A stretch of DNA of 64,000 bases from CAVQFB01 sp963711675 (GTDB lineage Bacteria; Acidobacteriota; Terriglobia; Terriglobales; Acidobacteriaceae), in assembly GCA_963711675.1 (NCBI GenBank), contig CAVQFB010000017.1, positions 1-64,000 on the forward strand. Direction: 5' to 3'. The position numbers were made by a program, and so were the translations under genes. The notes under the pieces were generated by a model. That model saw nothing but the letters and a program-made list of their open reading frames with translations, had not been told where the DNA came from and searched no databases. This document shows positions 17,932 to 25,645 of the stretch, in pieces. Every line of letters starts with the position of its first letter. Within the stretch, counting starts at the first letter, position 1.

Positions 17932-20175
17932 CTAGTCTCCCCCGACCCTGAACCGCAGGCCTGCGCGAAAGTTGATGCGCAGCGCTGGATAGCCAACGAC
18001 CTCCTCGTAATGCTTGTTGAGGGCGTTCTCCACATTGAAATAAGCAGAGACGTGTGAGTTGATTTGACGCCAGGCACCGAAGTCGACGCGAGCGTAGCCC
18101 GCGGCGTGGTTAAAGCCGAGGCCTTCGAAGTCCGAGTCGGCGCGGCGTCCTATGAAACTGCCGCCCAGGTTCCCACCCCAGCGCGAACCCAGGTAGGTAA
18201 GAAGCAAGCTGCCAGAGTGTTTCGGGCGTCGAATCAAGGGCTGGCCGGCGGCAAGCAGGGGATCGCAAAAGTTCGCTGGCGTGCAGAGTGGAGCTTCAAG
18301 GATCTGGGTCGAGGTGTAGGTGTAACTCGACCGCAGACTCAGATTGCGGAGTACCTGGCCCGAGAATTCGACCTCAGCGCCATGCGCCAGACTGCGATTC
18401 ACGTTGACGTATTCGCCGACGAACGTGATAGGAAGGGTCTCAAACTCGATCTGATTGCGAAAGAGATTGTGATAGTAGACGGCTGAGAAAGCGTACTTGC
18501 CTCCGAAAAGACTCTGCTCGGCGCCAGCTTCAAAGGAGCGATTTTCTTCCGCCTTGAGGTTCGGATTCGGATTCGCGGGAAAGATGCCGGAGATGCCGAA
18601 GGACTCCGCAAAGCGCGGTTCTTTGATTCCATCTGCGTAAGCAAAACGCAGACGAGTTCCCGAAAACCACTCGCCTCCCTTGAGGGCAAGAAACGTCGCG
18701 GCAACGCGGGGAACAGCCCGGTCGCCGAAGCTGTCATTGTGGACGTACCGCAATCCTCCTACGACGGAAAGACGCCCCCGCGTGATGCGCTGCTGCGCAA
18801 ACAACGCGTGGTTGGGGCGCAGCCCGCGTGTCTGCTGGAGACCGAGGATGGGATTGTTGTTGGCGTCGACGGTGGTAAATGCCGAGTTGAAAACGGCATT
18901 CTCGTCTTCGAACTCGTATCCCAAGGTGGTCTGCGCCCAGACGCGGGGCGTGTAGTCGCCCTGGTAATTGAGGCCCGCGCGATTGATGTGAGCCGTGTCG
19001 GAGAAAAAGCAATCCGTGAAGTTGAAGGTTGCGGGGTCACAGCCGCGATCGGGGATGTCGTCGCGGTTCAAGGTTCGGTGGTTGTATTCGAATCCGGTCA
19101 ACCGGTGTTGCCACTGGGACTGCGTAGAGATGACCAAGTCTGCGCTGGCAAGAAAATTGTTTTGCCGGGCCCGGGCATCGATATCCGGTGGAAGAAGCGG
19201 CTGACCGTTGAAGTTCCACTCCCCGGGCACGCCGCTCCGGTTGTTGGAGTGGCGGGCGCGAACTCGCAGGGCCACACCGCGGTTTAGCTGAATGCCCACA
19301 TTGCCGCCCTGGAGAGAGTTCGAATAGTCATTGTTGACTCCCTGCCCGGAAGTATTGAACTGATCGGCAAAGAAGTTATAGTCGAAGACACTACGGGCAC
19401 CCGAGACAGACGCATATCCGTGCGCAGTTCCAAGATTCCCTCCGTCGGCGCCGAAGCGAAGTTCTGGTGTGGCCGAACTGCCAGCCCGGGTAAAGATCTG
19501 TACGACGCTGGTCATAGCGTCGGAGCCGTACAGGGTGCTCTGCGCGCCGCGAAGGAATTCAAGACGATCGACTTCGGCGAGGGGAACGACGCCGAAGTCA
19601 AACGTGCCTCCGGGTTCGTCAACCGGGACACCGTCGATAAGAACCTTGTTGTACCGCGAATCTCCGCCGCGAACGAACAGGGATGCCTGACCTCCGCGCT
19701 GGCCGACTGTCGCGATAATCGCACCCGGGAGAAACCCGATCGCGTCAGAGGCGGAAAGCGGCTGCATGACCGCGAGCTGTCCAGCATCCAGCGTGGAGAC
19801 GCTTGTCGCGGTCTCTTCCGCCGGGGCGGGAGATCGAGTGGCGCTGACGACAACGTTCTCCGTGGGAGTGGCAATGCGCAAGTTGATGGTCACCGTTGAT
19901 GATTGAGGCAGAGAGACCGTTTCGCTGCCGGGCGCAAAACCGGGGGCAAGCACTTGAACGCTGTATTTTCCATCGCTAAGGCCGCCGAAAACGGCTACTC
20001 CGTCACCGGAGGTGGTGTTGATGCCGAGGGGGGTAGTCGCGCCCTCTTTGACCAGCAAGACCTGCACGCCAGCCACGGTAGCGGATTGCGGATCTACAAC
20101 TTTGACTTTGAGGTCGGCTGCAAAGACGATGGACTGCAGAAAAAGAATAGCGAGGAAGAGACGAATCGTGCGCAT
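17932..20175 (-). CDS. btuB: TonB-dependent outer-membrane receptor under B12 control (BtuB-like)
   Basis: The product is about 747 residues from the ATG at 20175 with AGGAGAG upstream and a signal peptide (MRTIRLFLAILFLQSIVFAA). A carboxypeptidase-like Ig domain (about 20-95, VKVVDPQSATVAGVQVLLV) precedes the plug, with SATRSPAPAEETATSVSTLD and the plug motifs FVRGGDSRYNKVLIDGVPVD and LEFLRGAQSTLYGSDAMTSV. The C-terminal barrel of repeated aromatic strands ends in NFRAGLRFRVGGD, close to the expected terminal aromatic. The cobalamin riboswitch in its leader indicates uptake of B12 or corrinoids. The extra Ig domain is typical of Acidobacteria and Bacteroidetes and absent from E. coli BtuB. 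The gene name rests on riboswitch context. Confidence 0.85.
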   Translation of the reverse strand: MRTIRLFLAILFLQSIVFAADLKVKVVDPQSATVAGVQVLLVKEGATTPLGINTTSGDGVAVFGGLSDGKYSVQVLAPGFAPGSETVSLPQSSTVTINLRIATPTENVVVSATRSPAPAEETATSVSTLDAGQLAVMQPLSASDAIGFLPGAIIATVGQRGGQASLFVRGGDSRYNKVLIDGVPVDEPGGTFDFGVVPLAEVDRLEFLRGAQSTLYGSDAMTSVVQIFTRAGSSATPELRFGADGGNLGTAHGYASVSGARSVFDYNFFADQFNTSGQGVNNDYSNSLQGGNVGIQLNRGVALRVRARHSNNRSGVPGEWNFNGQPLLPPDIDARARQNNFLASADLVISTQSQWQHRLTGFEYNHRTLNRDDIPDRGCDPATFNFTDCFFSDTAHINRAGLNYQGDYTPRVWAQTTLGYEFEDENAVFNSAFTTVDANNNPILGLQQTRGLRPNHALFAQQRITRGRLSVVGGLRYVHNDSFGDRAVPRVAATFLALKGGEWFSGTRLRFAYADGIKEPRFAESFGISGIFPANPNPNLKAEENRSFEAGAEQSLFGGKYAFSAVYYHNLFRNQIEFETLPITFVGEYVNVNRSLAHGAEVEFSGQVLRNLSLRSSYTYTSTQILEAPLCTPANFCDPLLAAGQPLIRRPKHSGSLLLTYLGSRWGGNLGGSFIGRRADSDFEGLGFNHAAGYARVDFGAWRQINSHVSAYFNVENALNKHYEEVVGYPALRINFRAGLRFRVGGD

Positions 20176-20213
20176 GACACTCTCCTTTACACGCGAAAGG
20201 GGTTGATGTTGGC

Positions 20214-20395
20214 GGTTCGCGCCGGTCTCCTGGCTTCGCGAGTAAGGACGTAGCGTCCGACCACGACAGCCGTCCTTCCCAGGGCATGGGCCCCAGTGGC
20301 CGACTGCGATTTCCTCGCTTACAGTTGCGCGGCAGCACGGGAATCTCACCCGCTTCCCAACCATCCTGAGGACAGACGGTTAGTTCGCGCGAACC
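20214..20395 (-). promoter_or_regulatory. Cobalamin (B12) riboswitch
   Basis: The minus strand carries the diagnostic elements of the adenosylcobalamin family: GGGAAGCGGGTGAGATTCCC with GCTGCCGCGCAACTGTAAGC, then GCCACTG and GGGAAGG, and finally GAAGCCAGGAGACC (the B12 box). The outer P1 stem is a perfect 9-bp GGTTCGCGC/GCGCGAACC (20387-20395 with 20214-20222). It lies 38 bases upstream of the receptor start codon, so control of translation initiation is plausible. The plus side of the gap shows no T tract that would suggest termination. Confidence 0.95.
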
Positions 20396-20430
20396 AAAGG
20401 AATGTCAAAGAGCAGAAAAAGCGTGTGAGA

Positions 20431-20460
20431 AATTTACTCGGGGTTTGGAGGGTGTGTCAA
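20431..20460 (-). promoter_or_regulatory. Promoter of the B12 riboswitch-receptor transcript
   Basis: On the minus strand a perfect -35 TTGACA (20455-20460) is followed after 18 bases by TAAATT (20431-20436, 4 of 6 matches). The predicted start near 20424 lies about 29 bases before the riboswitch P1 stem, the expected geometry. Confidence 0.6.
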
Positions 20461-20517
20461 ACCGGAACAAATCAGGTGAGTAAGGGTTTTGATCAATCTA
20501 CTTCTAAATCGGTGTAA

Positions 20518-20562
20518 TCCTGAGCGTAGCCGTCCTTCAGGCGGAGCGAAGGATCTGGCGTG
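20518..20562. repeat. Dispersed TCCTGAGCGTAGCCG element, copy 1
   Basis: The element reads TCCTGAGCGTAGCCGTCCTT then CAGGCGGAGCGAAGGATCT. A near-identical copy lies at 55656-55715. Both are intergenic. It contains AGGATCT-like ends that pair partly with the TCCTGAG start. Confidence 0.5.
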
Positions 20563-20605
20563 GATCTCCACCGCTGTCAGAAACCGACCCTTCACTGCGC
20601 GGTAA

Positions 20606-21358
20606 TCACGAGCGTTCTCGCCGAAACAGTGGAAATTCCTGACTACCGACTCGCGACACGTTCGCTTCTGCAAATTCGCGGACCCGTTCGAGCGAGGCCT
20701 GAAGTTCGCCGTGCAGTTGATCGATCTGTTCGCGGCGTGCGTTGGCAGGAACCGTGATCTTGCGGCCCATGCGGACCAATGCGCGAGAAAAAGGCTTGGG
20801 GATCATGAAGGCGTCCCACGTGTTGAGAACCCAGGCACGCTCCACGGCGATATAAAAGACAGACATCGGTGCTCCCGTTGCGCTCGCTAGCAGAACAGGC
20901 CCAGGCTTGGCGACGTAGCGAGGACCGCGAGGGCCATCAATGGTGAACGCTACAGTTGCTCCCTGCTCGATTTCACGGCGCATCCCGAGGAGCGCCCCGA
21001 CGGCGCCGCGGTTGCTGGAGCCGCGAACCGGCACGAAGCCAAACTTCCCAATGATTCTCGCGATGTATTCACCGTCGAAACTTCGGCTGGTCATGACACG
21101 AAGATTCCAATTGCGCCAGAAATAAGTCGCGGGAAAAACACAGCGATGCCAGAAGGAAAAAACGATGGGCTGCGCCTCCGGACCGGCGGGGGCCCCAGGT
21201 TCGACGGAGAGTGAAAACCGAAGGGTCGGACATATCAGGCGGATGGCGAGATAGCCGGACCAGGAAATCAGCCATAGAGAGAAGCGCTGCTTCCATGTGA
21301 AGGACGGCGTTTGGGATGTGGGATCGGATGAAACCGTCGTCGTGGGCGTAGCGCTCAC
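20606..21358 (-). CDS. DUF374 lysophospholipid acyltransferase-family protein
   Basis: The 250-residue protein has a hydrophobic N-terminal segment (about 25-45). IVFSFWHRCVFPATYFWRNW contributes the acyltransferase histidine region, SFDGEYIARIIGKFGFVPVR is DUF374-typical, and FTIDGPRGPRYVAKPGPVLL matches the conserved substrate loop. DUF374 belongs to the LPLAT superfamily and is usually linked to lipid A or lipid acylation beside LPS genes. Here it stands alone upstream of nothing obvious. The Thr/Ser-rich N-terminal 20 residues are unconserved in appearance. Confidence 0.85.
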   Translation of the reverse strand: MSATPTTTVSSDPTSQTPSFTWKQRFSLWLISWSGYLAIRLICPTLRFSLSVEPGAPAGPEAQPIVFSFWHRCVFPATYFWRNWNLRVMTSRSFDGEYIARIIGKFGFVPVRGSSNRGAVGALLGMRREIEQGATVAFTIDGPRGPRYVAKPGPVLLASATGAPMSVFYIAVERAWVLNTWDAFMIPKPFSRALVRMGRKITVPANARREQIDQLHGELQASLERVREFAEANVSRVGSQEFPLFRRERS

Positions 21359-21414
21359 AGCGCTATTGTAACCACGCAGGAACGCTGGCGAGATTCAGGG
21401 GCGGGAAATGCTCC

Positions 21415-22125
21415 TTAATTTTCGATGTAAGCGTCGATCCAGGCTTTGAGTGCGCCGCGGCGCTCGTCGCCGGGGTCAAACTTGACGCCGAAGGATCCCT
21501 TGGGGTTCTTCCAGCTGACACTGCCGCGAATCCAGAGCCGGGGCAGAGTAAGCAGGGCAAAGGAAACTTCGATCGCATGGTCCGACGTGACGCCCTCGGA
21601 GCTCTTCAGGGACATACCGCCGGAGCTGACTTCCAAGCTGGTGGCGGAGAAGCGGCGGCCATCAGCGCATACGACGGAGACTTCTGTCATCACCGGGATG
21701 CGCGCGTAGCGGCGAAACTCGTGAGTCACCAGCATGCGGGTGGCGCGCACCAGCTTAAGAGCAGCCGAGCGATCTAGTGGTTCGTGGAAAATGGCGTTGA
21801 TGCCGAATTTTGAAAAACGCATGGCATCTTGAGCGCTTCCGCCGAGACCGTAAATAACGATGCGGCTATTCGATGGCGAGGTACGCGCGGCTTGCATCAC
21901 GGTTTCGGCTCCGGGGACCAGCCTGAGGACGCATGCCTCGAACTTCTGGTGGTAAAGACGTTCCGCCTCCTGCGGCGACATGGCGACGCTTTCTATGCCA
22001 TATTGACGGAAACAGTCGCCCAGAACCACACGCTGGGATTCCTTCAGGTCCACGAAGGCTACTCGGGCGGTTGCCTTGCTGCTGGCGGGGAAGGATGCAA
22101 CTGCAGTATCCAGGGCTCTATCCAT
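21415..22125 (-). CDS. Pseudo-receiver plus PilZ domain protein (c-di-GMP effector)
   Basis: The product is about 236 residues from ATG 22125. A TTG at 22218 would add 31 residues of unclear character. The N-terminal half is a receiver-like alpha/beta fold (ARVAFVDLKESQRVVLGDCF to FGINAIFHEPLDRSAALKLV). However, the phosphoacceptor strand reads FEACVLRLVPG without a clear Asp, and the conserved KP is EP. The C-terminal half is a PilZ domain with RRYAR (RxxxR) and LEVSSGGMSL (the D/NxSxxG variant) needed for c-di-GMP binding. It may be an effector in the same signalling network as the GGDEF protein at 42997-44493 (inference). Confidence 0.8.
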   Translation of the reverse strand: MDRALDTAVASFPASSKATARVAFVDLKESQRVVLGDCFRQYGIESVAMSPQEAERLYHQKFEACVLRLVPGAETVMQAARTSPSNSRIVIYGLGGSAQDAMRFSKFGINAIFHEPLDRSAALKLVRATRMLVTHEFRRYARIPVMTEVSVVCADGRRFSATSLEVSSGGMSLKSSEGVTSDHAIEVSFALLTLPRLWIRGSVSWKNPKGSFGVKFDPGDERRGALKAWIDAYIEN

Positions 22126-22320
22126 AAGTGGGCCGATTCCGGCTCGAAAACCATTCTGTCTCGCAAGATCGGCAAAGGCAAAGTGGAAGAAGGCCAATAC
22201 AGGGGTACCTAAGTACAATTACCCGAAATGCACTGGGGAGTACGGCTGGTCCTTGTAAAGCCTTGCCAGATATGGGTTCTGGCAAGCTCAGGGGGCAATT
22301 ACGGATAGAGTGAAAGAAAC

Positions 22321-23559
22321 TTATGCCGACATGCGACGGAACAGAAGCGCGCCGTTGGTTCCGCCGAACCCGAAGGAGTTGGACATGGCGTATTCGACCT
22401 CGACTTTGCGGGCCTGGTTGGGGACAAAGTCCATTCCGGCTGTGTCGGGGTCCTGGACTTCCAGATTTATGGTCGGGGGCAATATCTGATCGCGCAAGGC
22501 AAGAACAGTAATCCCCGCTTCCAGGCCCCCTGCACCACCCAGTAAGTGTCCGGTCATAGACTTGGTAGAGCTCACCGCGACGCGATGACTGCCAAAGAAA
22601 TTGCGGATGGCGTGCGCTTCCAGAGTGTCGCCGATCGGTGTTGAGGTGCCGTGCGCGTTGACGTAGCCGATGTCGCTAGGTTTCAGCTTCGCATCTGCCG
22701 CGGCGTTCTGCATTACGCGAAAACCACCTTCATGTTCCGGAGCGGGCTGCGTGATGTGGTAGGCGTCCCCGCTCATGCCATAGCCAACGACCTCGGCCAG
22801 AATGGGCGCGTTGCGACGCTGCGCATGTTCCATCTCTTCGAGAATGAGGATACCCGCACCTTCGCCGATCACGAATCCATCGCGCGCCGCGTCCCACGGT
22901 CGGCTTGCTTTCTCAGGTTCCGCGTTGCGCGTAGAGAGAGCGCGCATGGCCGCAAAGCCACCGACGCCCATAGGTGTTATAGCCGCTTCGGTGCCGCCGG
23001 CGATCATGACGTCGGCATCCCCGTGCTGGATGATGCGGAACGAGTCCCCGACGGAATGTGCGCTTGTGGTGCAGGCGGTCGCGGTGGCTTCGTTCGGCCC
23101 TTTGGCGCCGAAGCGCATGGACACATGCCCAGCCGCTAGGTTGATGATCGACGCCGGAATGAAGAAGGGAGAGATCTTGCGCGGCCCTCCGTTGATGAGG
23201 TTGAAGTGCTCGCGCTCGATGACATCGAATCCACCGATGCCGGAACCGATGTGAACACCGACGCGCTCGGCAATCTCCGGCGTGACCTGGAGCGCAGAGG
23301 ACTTCATTGCCTCTTCGCTGGCAGCGAGGGCCAAGTGAATGAACCGGCCCATCTTCTTGAGTTCTTTTTTCTCGACGAAATTCAGAGGGTCGAAATTCTT
23401 GACTTCAGCGGCGATCTGACAGGCAAAATTGGCGCTGTCGAAGTGCGTAATGCGGGCGACACCGCTCTTGCCGGCCAGGAGGTTCTTCCAGACCTCCTCG
23501 GTGGAGTTCCCGACGCCGCAAATCAGGCCGAGACCGGTAACGACGACCCGCCGTCCCAA
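22321..23559 (-). CDS. fabF: Beta-ketoacyl-ACP synthase II
   Basis: It condenses malonyl-ACP with acyl-ACP in fatty-acid elongation. The 412-residue length fits. The catalytic Cys163 lies in ATACTTSAHSVG, and the two histidines in VNAHGTSTPIGD and KSMTGHLLGGAGG. The N-terminus RRVVVTGLGLICGVGNST and C-terminus MSNSFGFGGTNGALLF are standard. The start is TTG immediately after the acpP stop (TAGTTG), indicating tight translational coupling. It is the third gene of an acpP-acpP-fabF operon. Confidence 0.97.
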   Translation of the reverse strand: MGRRVVVTGLGLICGVGNSTEEVWKNLLAGKSGVARITHFDSANFACQIAAEVKNFDPLNFVEKKELKKMGRFIHLALAASEEAMKSSALQVTPEIAERVGVHIGSGIGGFDVIEREHFNLINGGPRKISPFFIPASIINLAAGHVSMRFGAKGPNEATATACTTSAHSVGDSFRIIQHGDADVMIAGGTEAAITPMGVGGFAAMRALSTRNAEPEKASRPWDAARDGFVIGEGAGILILEEMEHAQRRNAPILAEVVGYGMSGDAYHITQPAPEHEGGFRVMQNAAADAKLKPSDIGYVNAHGTSTPIGDTLEAHAIRNFFGSHRVAVSSTKSMTGHLLGGAGGLEAGITVLALRDQILPPTINLEVQDPDTAGMDFVPNQARKVEVEYAMSNSFGFGGTNGALLFRRMSA

Positions 23560-23805
23560 CTACTTTCCGCCTTTCGCATGCTTTCCGACGTAATCGATCG
23601 CGTCCTGGACGGTGCGAATCTTTTCGGCGTCTTCGTCGGGAATCTCGATATCGAAGGCTTCTTCGAAGGCCATCACGAGTTCGACGGTGTCCAGCGAGTC
23701 GGCGCCCAAGTCATCCACGAAGGAGGCGTTTGACGTAACTTCACCTTCATCGACTCCCAGCTGTTCCACGATAATCTGCTTTACCTTTTCGTCAACGGCA
23801 GCCAT
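23560..23805 (-). CDS. acpP: Acyl carrier protein, copy 2 in the operon
   Basis: The 81-residue acidic protein carries the phosphopantetheine attachment serine in DDLGADSLDTVELVMAFEE. It is 84% or so identical by eye to the copy at 23884-24132. The linker DEDAEKIRTVQDAIDYVGK is standard. The stop abuts the fabF start. The matching holo-ACP synthase gene (acpS) is at 35245-35622. Confidence 0.96.
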   Translation of the reverse strand: MAAVDEKVKQIIVEQLGVDEGEVTSNASFVDDLGADSLDTVELVMAFEEAFDIEIPDEDAEKIRTVQDAIDYVGKHAKGGK

Positions 23806-23883
23806 TGCTCTCCTAGTCGGCGATGCGCAAGCCAGCGCTCCGCCTGTTCTGTTGGTGTCAGATGTTTGTCGCAGTTGCGGATG

Positions 23884-24132
23884 CTATGCCTTGGCGACCT
23901 TGGCCCGCTTCCCGATGTAATCGCTGGCATCCTGGACGGTGCGGATTTTCTCGGCATCCTCGTCGGGAATCTCGATGTCGAAAGCTTCTTCGAAGGCCAT
24001 GACCAACTCGACCTGGTCGAGGGAGTCGGCTCCCAAGTCATCCACGAAAGACGCGCTTGGGGTCACTTCGCCCTCATCGACACCCAACTGCTCCGCCACG
24101 ATCTGTTTCACTTTCTCATTGACTGATGCCAT
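23884..24132 (-). CDS. acpP: Acyl carrier protein, copy 1 in the operon
   Basis: The 82-residue protein starts at ATG 24132 (MASVNEKVKQIVAEQLGVDE) with GGAGG about ten bases upstream. The in-frame extension to 24213 is untranslated leader. The attachment serine lies in DDLGADSLDQVELVMAFEE. It differs from the second ACP at roughly a dozen positions, mostly at the ends (S/N at 24-25, KVAKA tail), and the nucleotide sequence is also closely similar, so it is a recent tandem duplicate. A good promoter lies 37 bases upstream. Confidence 0.95.
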   Translation of the reverse strand: MASVNEKVKQIVAEQLGVDEGEVTPSASFVDDLGADSLDQVELVMAFEEAFDIEIPDEDAEKIRTVQDASDYIGKRAKVAKA

Positions 24133-24168
24133 AGCTATGCCACCTCCGCGGCGATAAAAGGAACGAGT

Positions 24169-24198
24169 AGTGTAATTGGGACGCTGAATTAGTGTAAA
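24169..24198 (-). promoter_or_regulatory. Promoter of the acpP-acpP-fabF operon
   Basis: On the minus strand TTTACA (24193-24198, 5 of 6 to the -35 consensus) and TACACT (24169-24174, 4 of 6 to the -10) are separated by 18 bases. Transcription would begin near 24162 and leave a leader of about 30 bases that holds GGAGG. Confidence 0.5.
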
Positions 24199-24322
24199 GG
24201 AAGGGGCCAGCAAACCGGAACCGAAACTCCGACCCGACCGCCCTCAGAATCCTAAACGGTGTGCAGGGGGCGGTCAACGTCAGGCCCCAGCCACCTGAAT
24301 CGGCAGCGCGTTTTCCAGAACG

Positions 24323-25645
24323 CTACTGGCCTGAATACTGATCGCGTAGCTGCGTCTGGCGACTGGTGAGCGGAACCTCCCGCCCTTCGATAAAGACATG
24401 TTTTACGTCAGTCTTGACGTCCAGCGGATCGCCATTGGCAACCACCACATTGGCAGTTTTCCCGACGTCGAGCGAGCCTAACTTGTCGGCGACACCCCAG
24501 ATTTCTGCCGCATTCAAAGTGACCGCTTTCAATGCCTCATCCGGGGGCAGACCGAACCCGACCGCGAAACCGGCCTGATATGGGAGGTTGCGGGCGTTAT
24601 GCGCATCGTAGGTCGCAAATACGATCTTCACACCGCGCTTGTAGAGCTGGGCGGGAAGACTGTAGACGGCGTCATAGCGCTCGTAATCTTTGGGATCCTC
24701 GTAGATCGGGCCGACGATCACCGGGACCTTCAGACCGGCAACGTAGTCGAGCACCGGCTGTGAATGGCTGATGTGGTTGAGCACGAATTTCAGATTGAAC
24801 TCATGTGCCAGAGAAACAGCGGTTTCCAGATCGCTCGGCCCTTCCGCGGCCAGAACGATGGACTTCTTGCCGTCCAGGTAAGGCAGAAGCGCTTCCAGTT
24901 TGAGATCGCGTTTTGGTGGAGTGGGCTCCGACTTCTTCTCATCCTTCTTCTCATCGGCCTTGGCAGGCTCTGACTTCTTCTTTTCGTAGTCACTCCACTT
25001 TTGGCGGTAGTCCTGGGCATCCAGGAAAGCCTGTCGCAGTTGGGCGGCCATACCCATGCGGGTCTGAGGGAACCTGCGCTTGTCCCACGATTCATTGTGA
25101 CGCTGCGCTCCGGTGAAGTTCAACGGCATCGCGATGTCGCGAACCAGCAGCATTTCCAGCGCCGACTTACCATCCAGTTGCACGAATGAGTCCTGGCCGG
25201 GCAGAGTGTCCCGGTTGTTGGGGGCCACGATCGCGTTGGTGATGCCGTTGATGCGAGTGACGGGAATCAGTTCCGACTCGGCATGAAATGCATCGTAGAC
25301 ATGCATGTGGGGCATGATCTCGTCGCTGGGCTCGAGGAGGTCATTAGACATCTGCTCGGCGGAAATCTCGGTGAGGCCAAGATTCGTTTCGGAGTCGATC
25401 AAACCTGGATAGACGGTCATACCGGTGACGTCGATGACGCGCGCATTGCCAGGCAACTTTACCGCGATCCCCGAACCTATGGCGGCGATCTTTCCATTCT
25501 CAATGATGAGGACGCCGTTCTCGATCGTGCCGTGCGAAACGGTGAGCAATTTCCCGCCTTTGAGAACAACAGGCCCTTGCTGAGCCACGGCCATCGCAGA
25601 AATCAGGCAGCAGGCCAGCGCTGCCGGCAAGAGTTGGATTTTCAT
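24323..25645 (-). CDS. Exported amidohydrolase, imidazolonepropionase-like (second of pair)
   Basis: The 440-residue protein has a signal peptide (MKIQLLPAALACCLISAMAVAQ). It has the amidohydrolase composite-domain start (KGGKLLTVSHGTIENGVLII, GKIAAIGSGIAVKLPGNARV) and the barrel entry VYPGLIDSETNLGLTEIS. Here the metal-binding HxH of the family reads DSETN, so this copy may lack the usual metal site. A Lys/Glu-rich insert (about 225-250, repeated DEKKDEKKSEP) splits the barrel. The C-terminal GSLDVGKTANVVVANGDPLD is typical. It overlaps the first copy by ATGA and may form a heteromer with it (inference). Confidence 0.82.
   Translation of the reverse strand: MKIQLLPAALACCLISAMAVAQQGPVVLKGGKLLTVSHGTIENGVLIIENGKIAAIGSGIAVKLPGNARVIDVTGMTVYPGLIDSETNLGLTEISAEQMSNDLLEPSDEIMPHMHVYDAFHAESELIPVTRINGITNAIVAPNNRDTLPGQDSFVQLDGKSALEMLLVRDIAMPLNFTGAQRHNESWDKRRFPQTRMGMAAQLRQAFLDAQDYRQKWSDYEKKKSEPAKADEKKDEKKSEPTPPKRDLKLEALLPYLDGKKSIVLAAEGPSDLETAVSLAHEFNLKFVLNHISHSQPVLDYVAGLKVPVIVGPIYEDPKDYERYDAVYSLPAQLYKRGVKIVFATYDAHNARNLPYQAGFAVGFGLPPDEALKAVTLNAAEIWGVADKLGSLDVGKTANVVVANGDPLDVKTDVKHVFIEGREVPLTSRQTQLRDQYSGQ

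Noticed and set aside
17932..20395. Open frame of the receptor extended to 20364
   Set aside because: The extension runs through the riboswitch; the start at 20175 has a good ribosome binding site and signal peptide.
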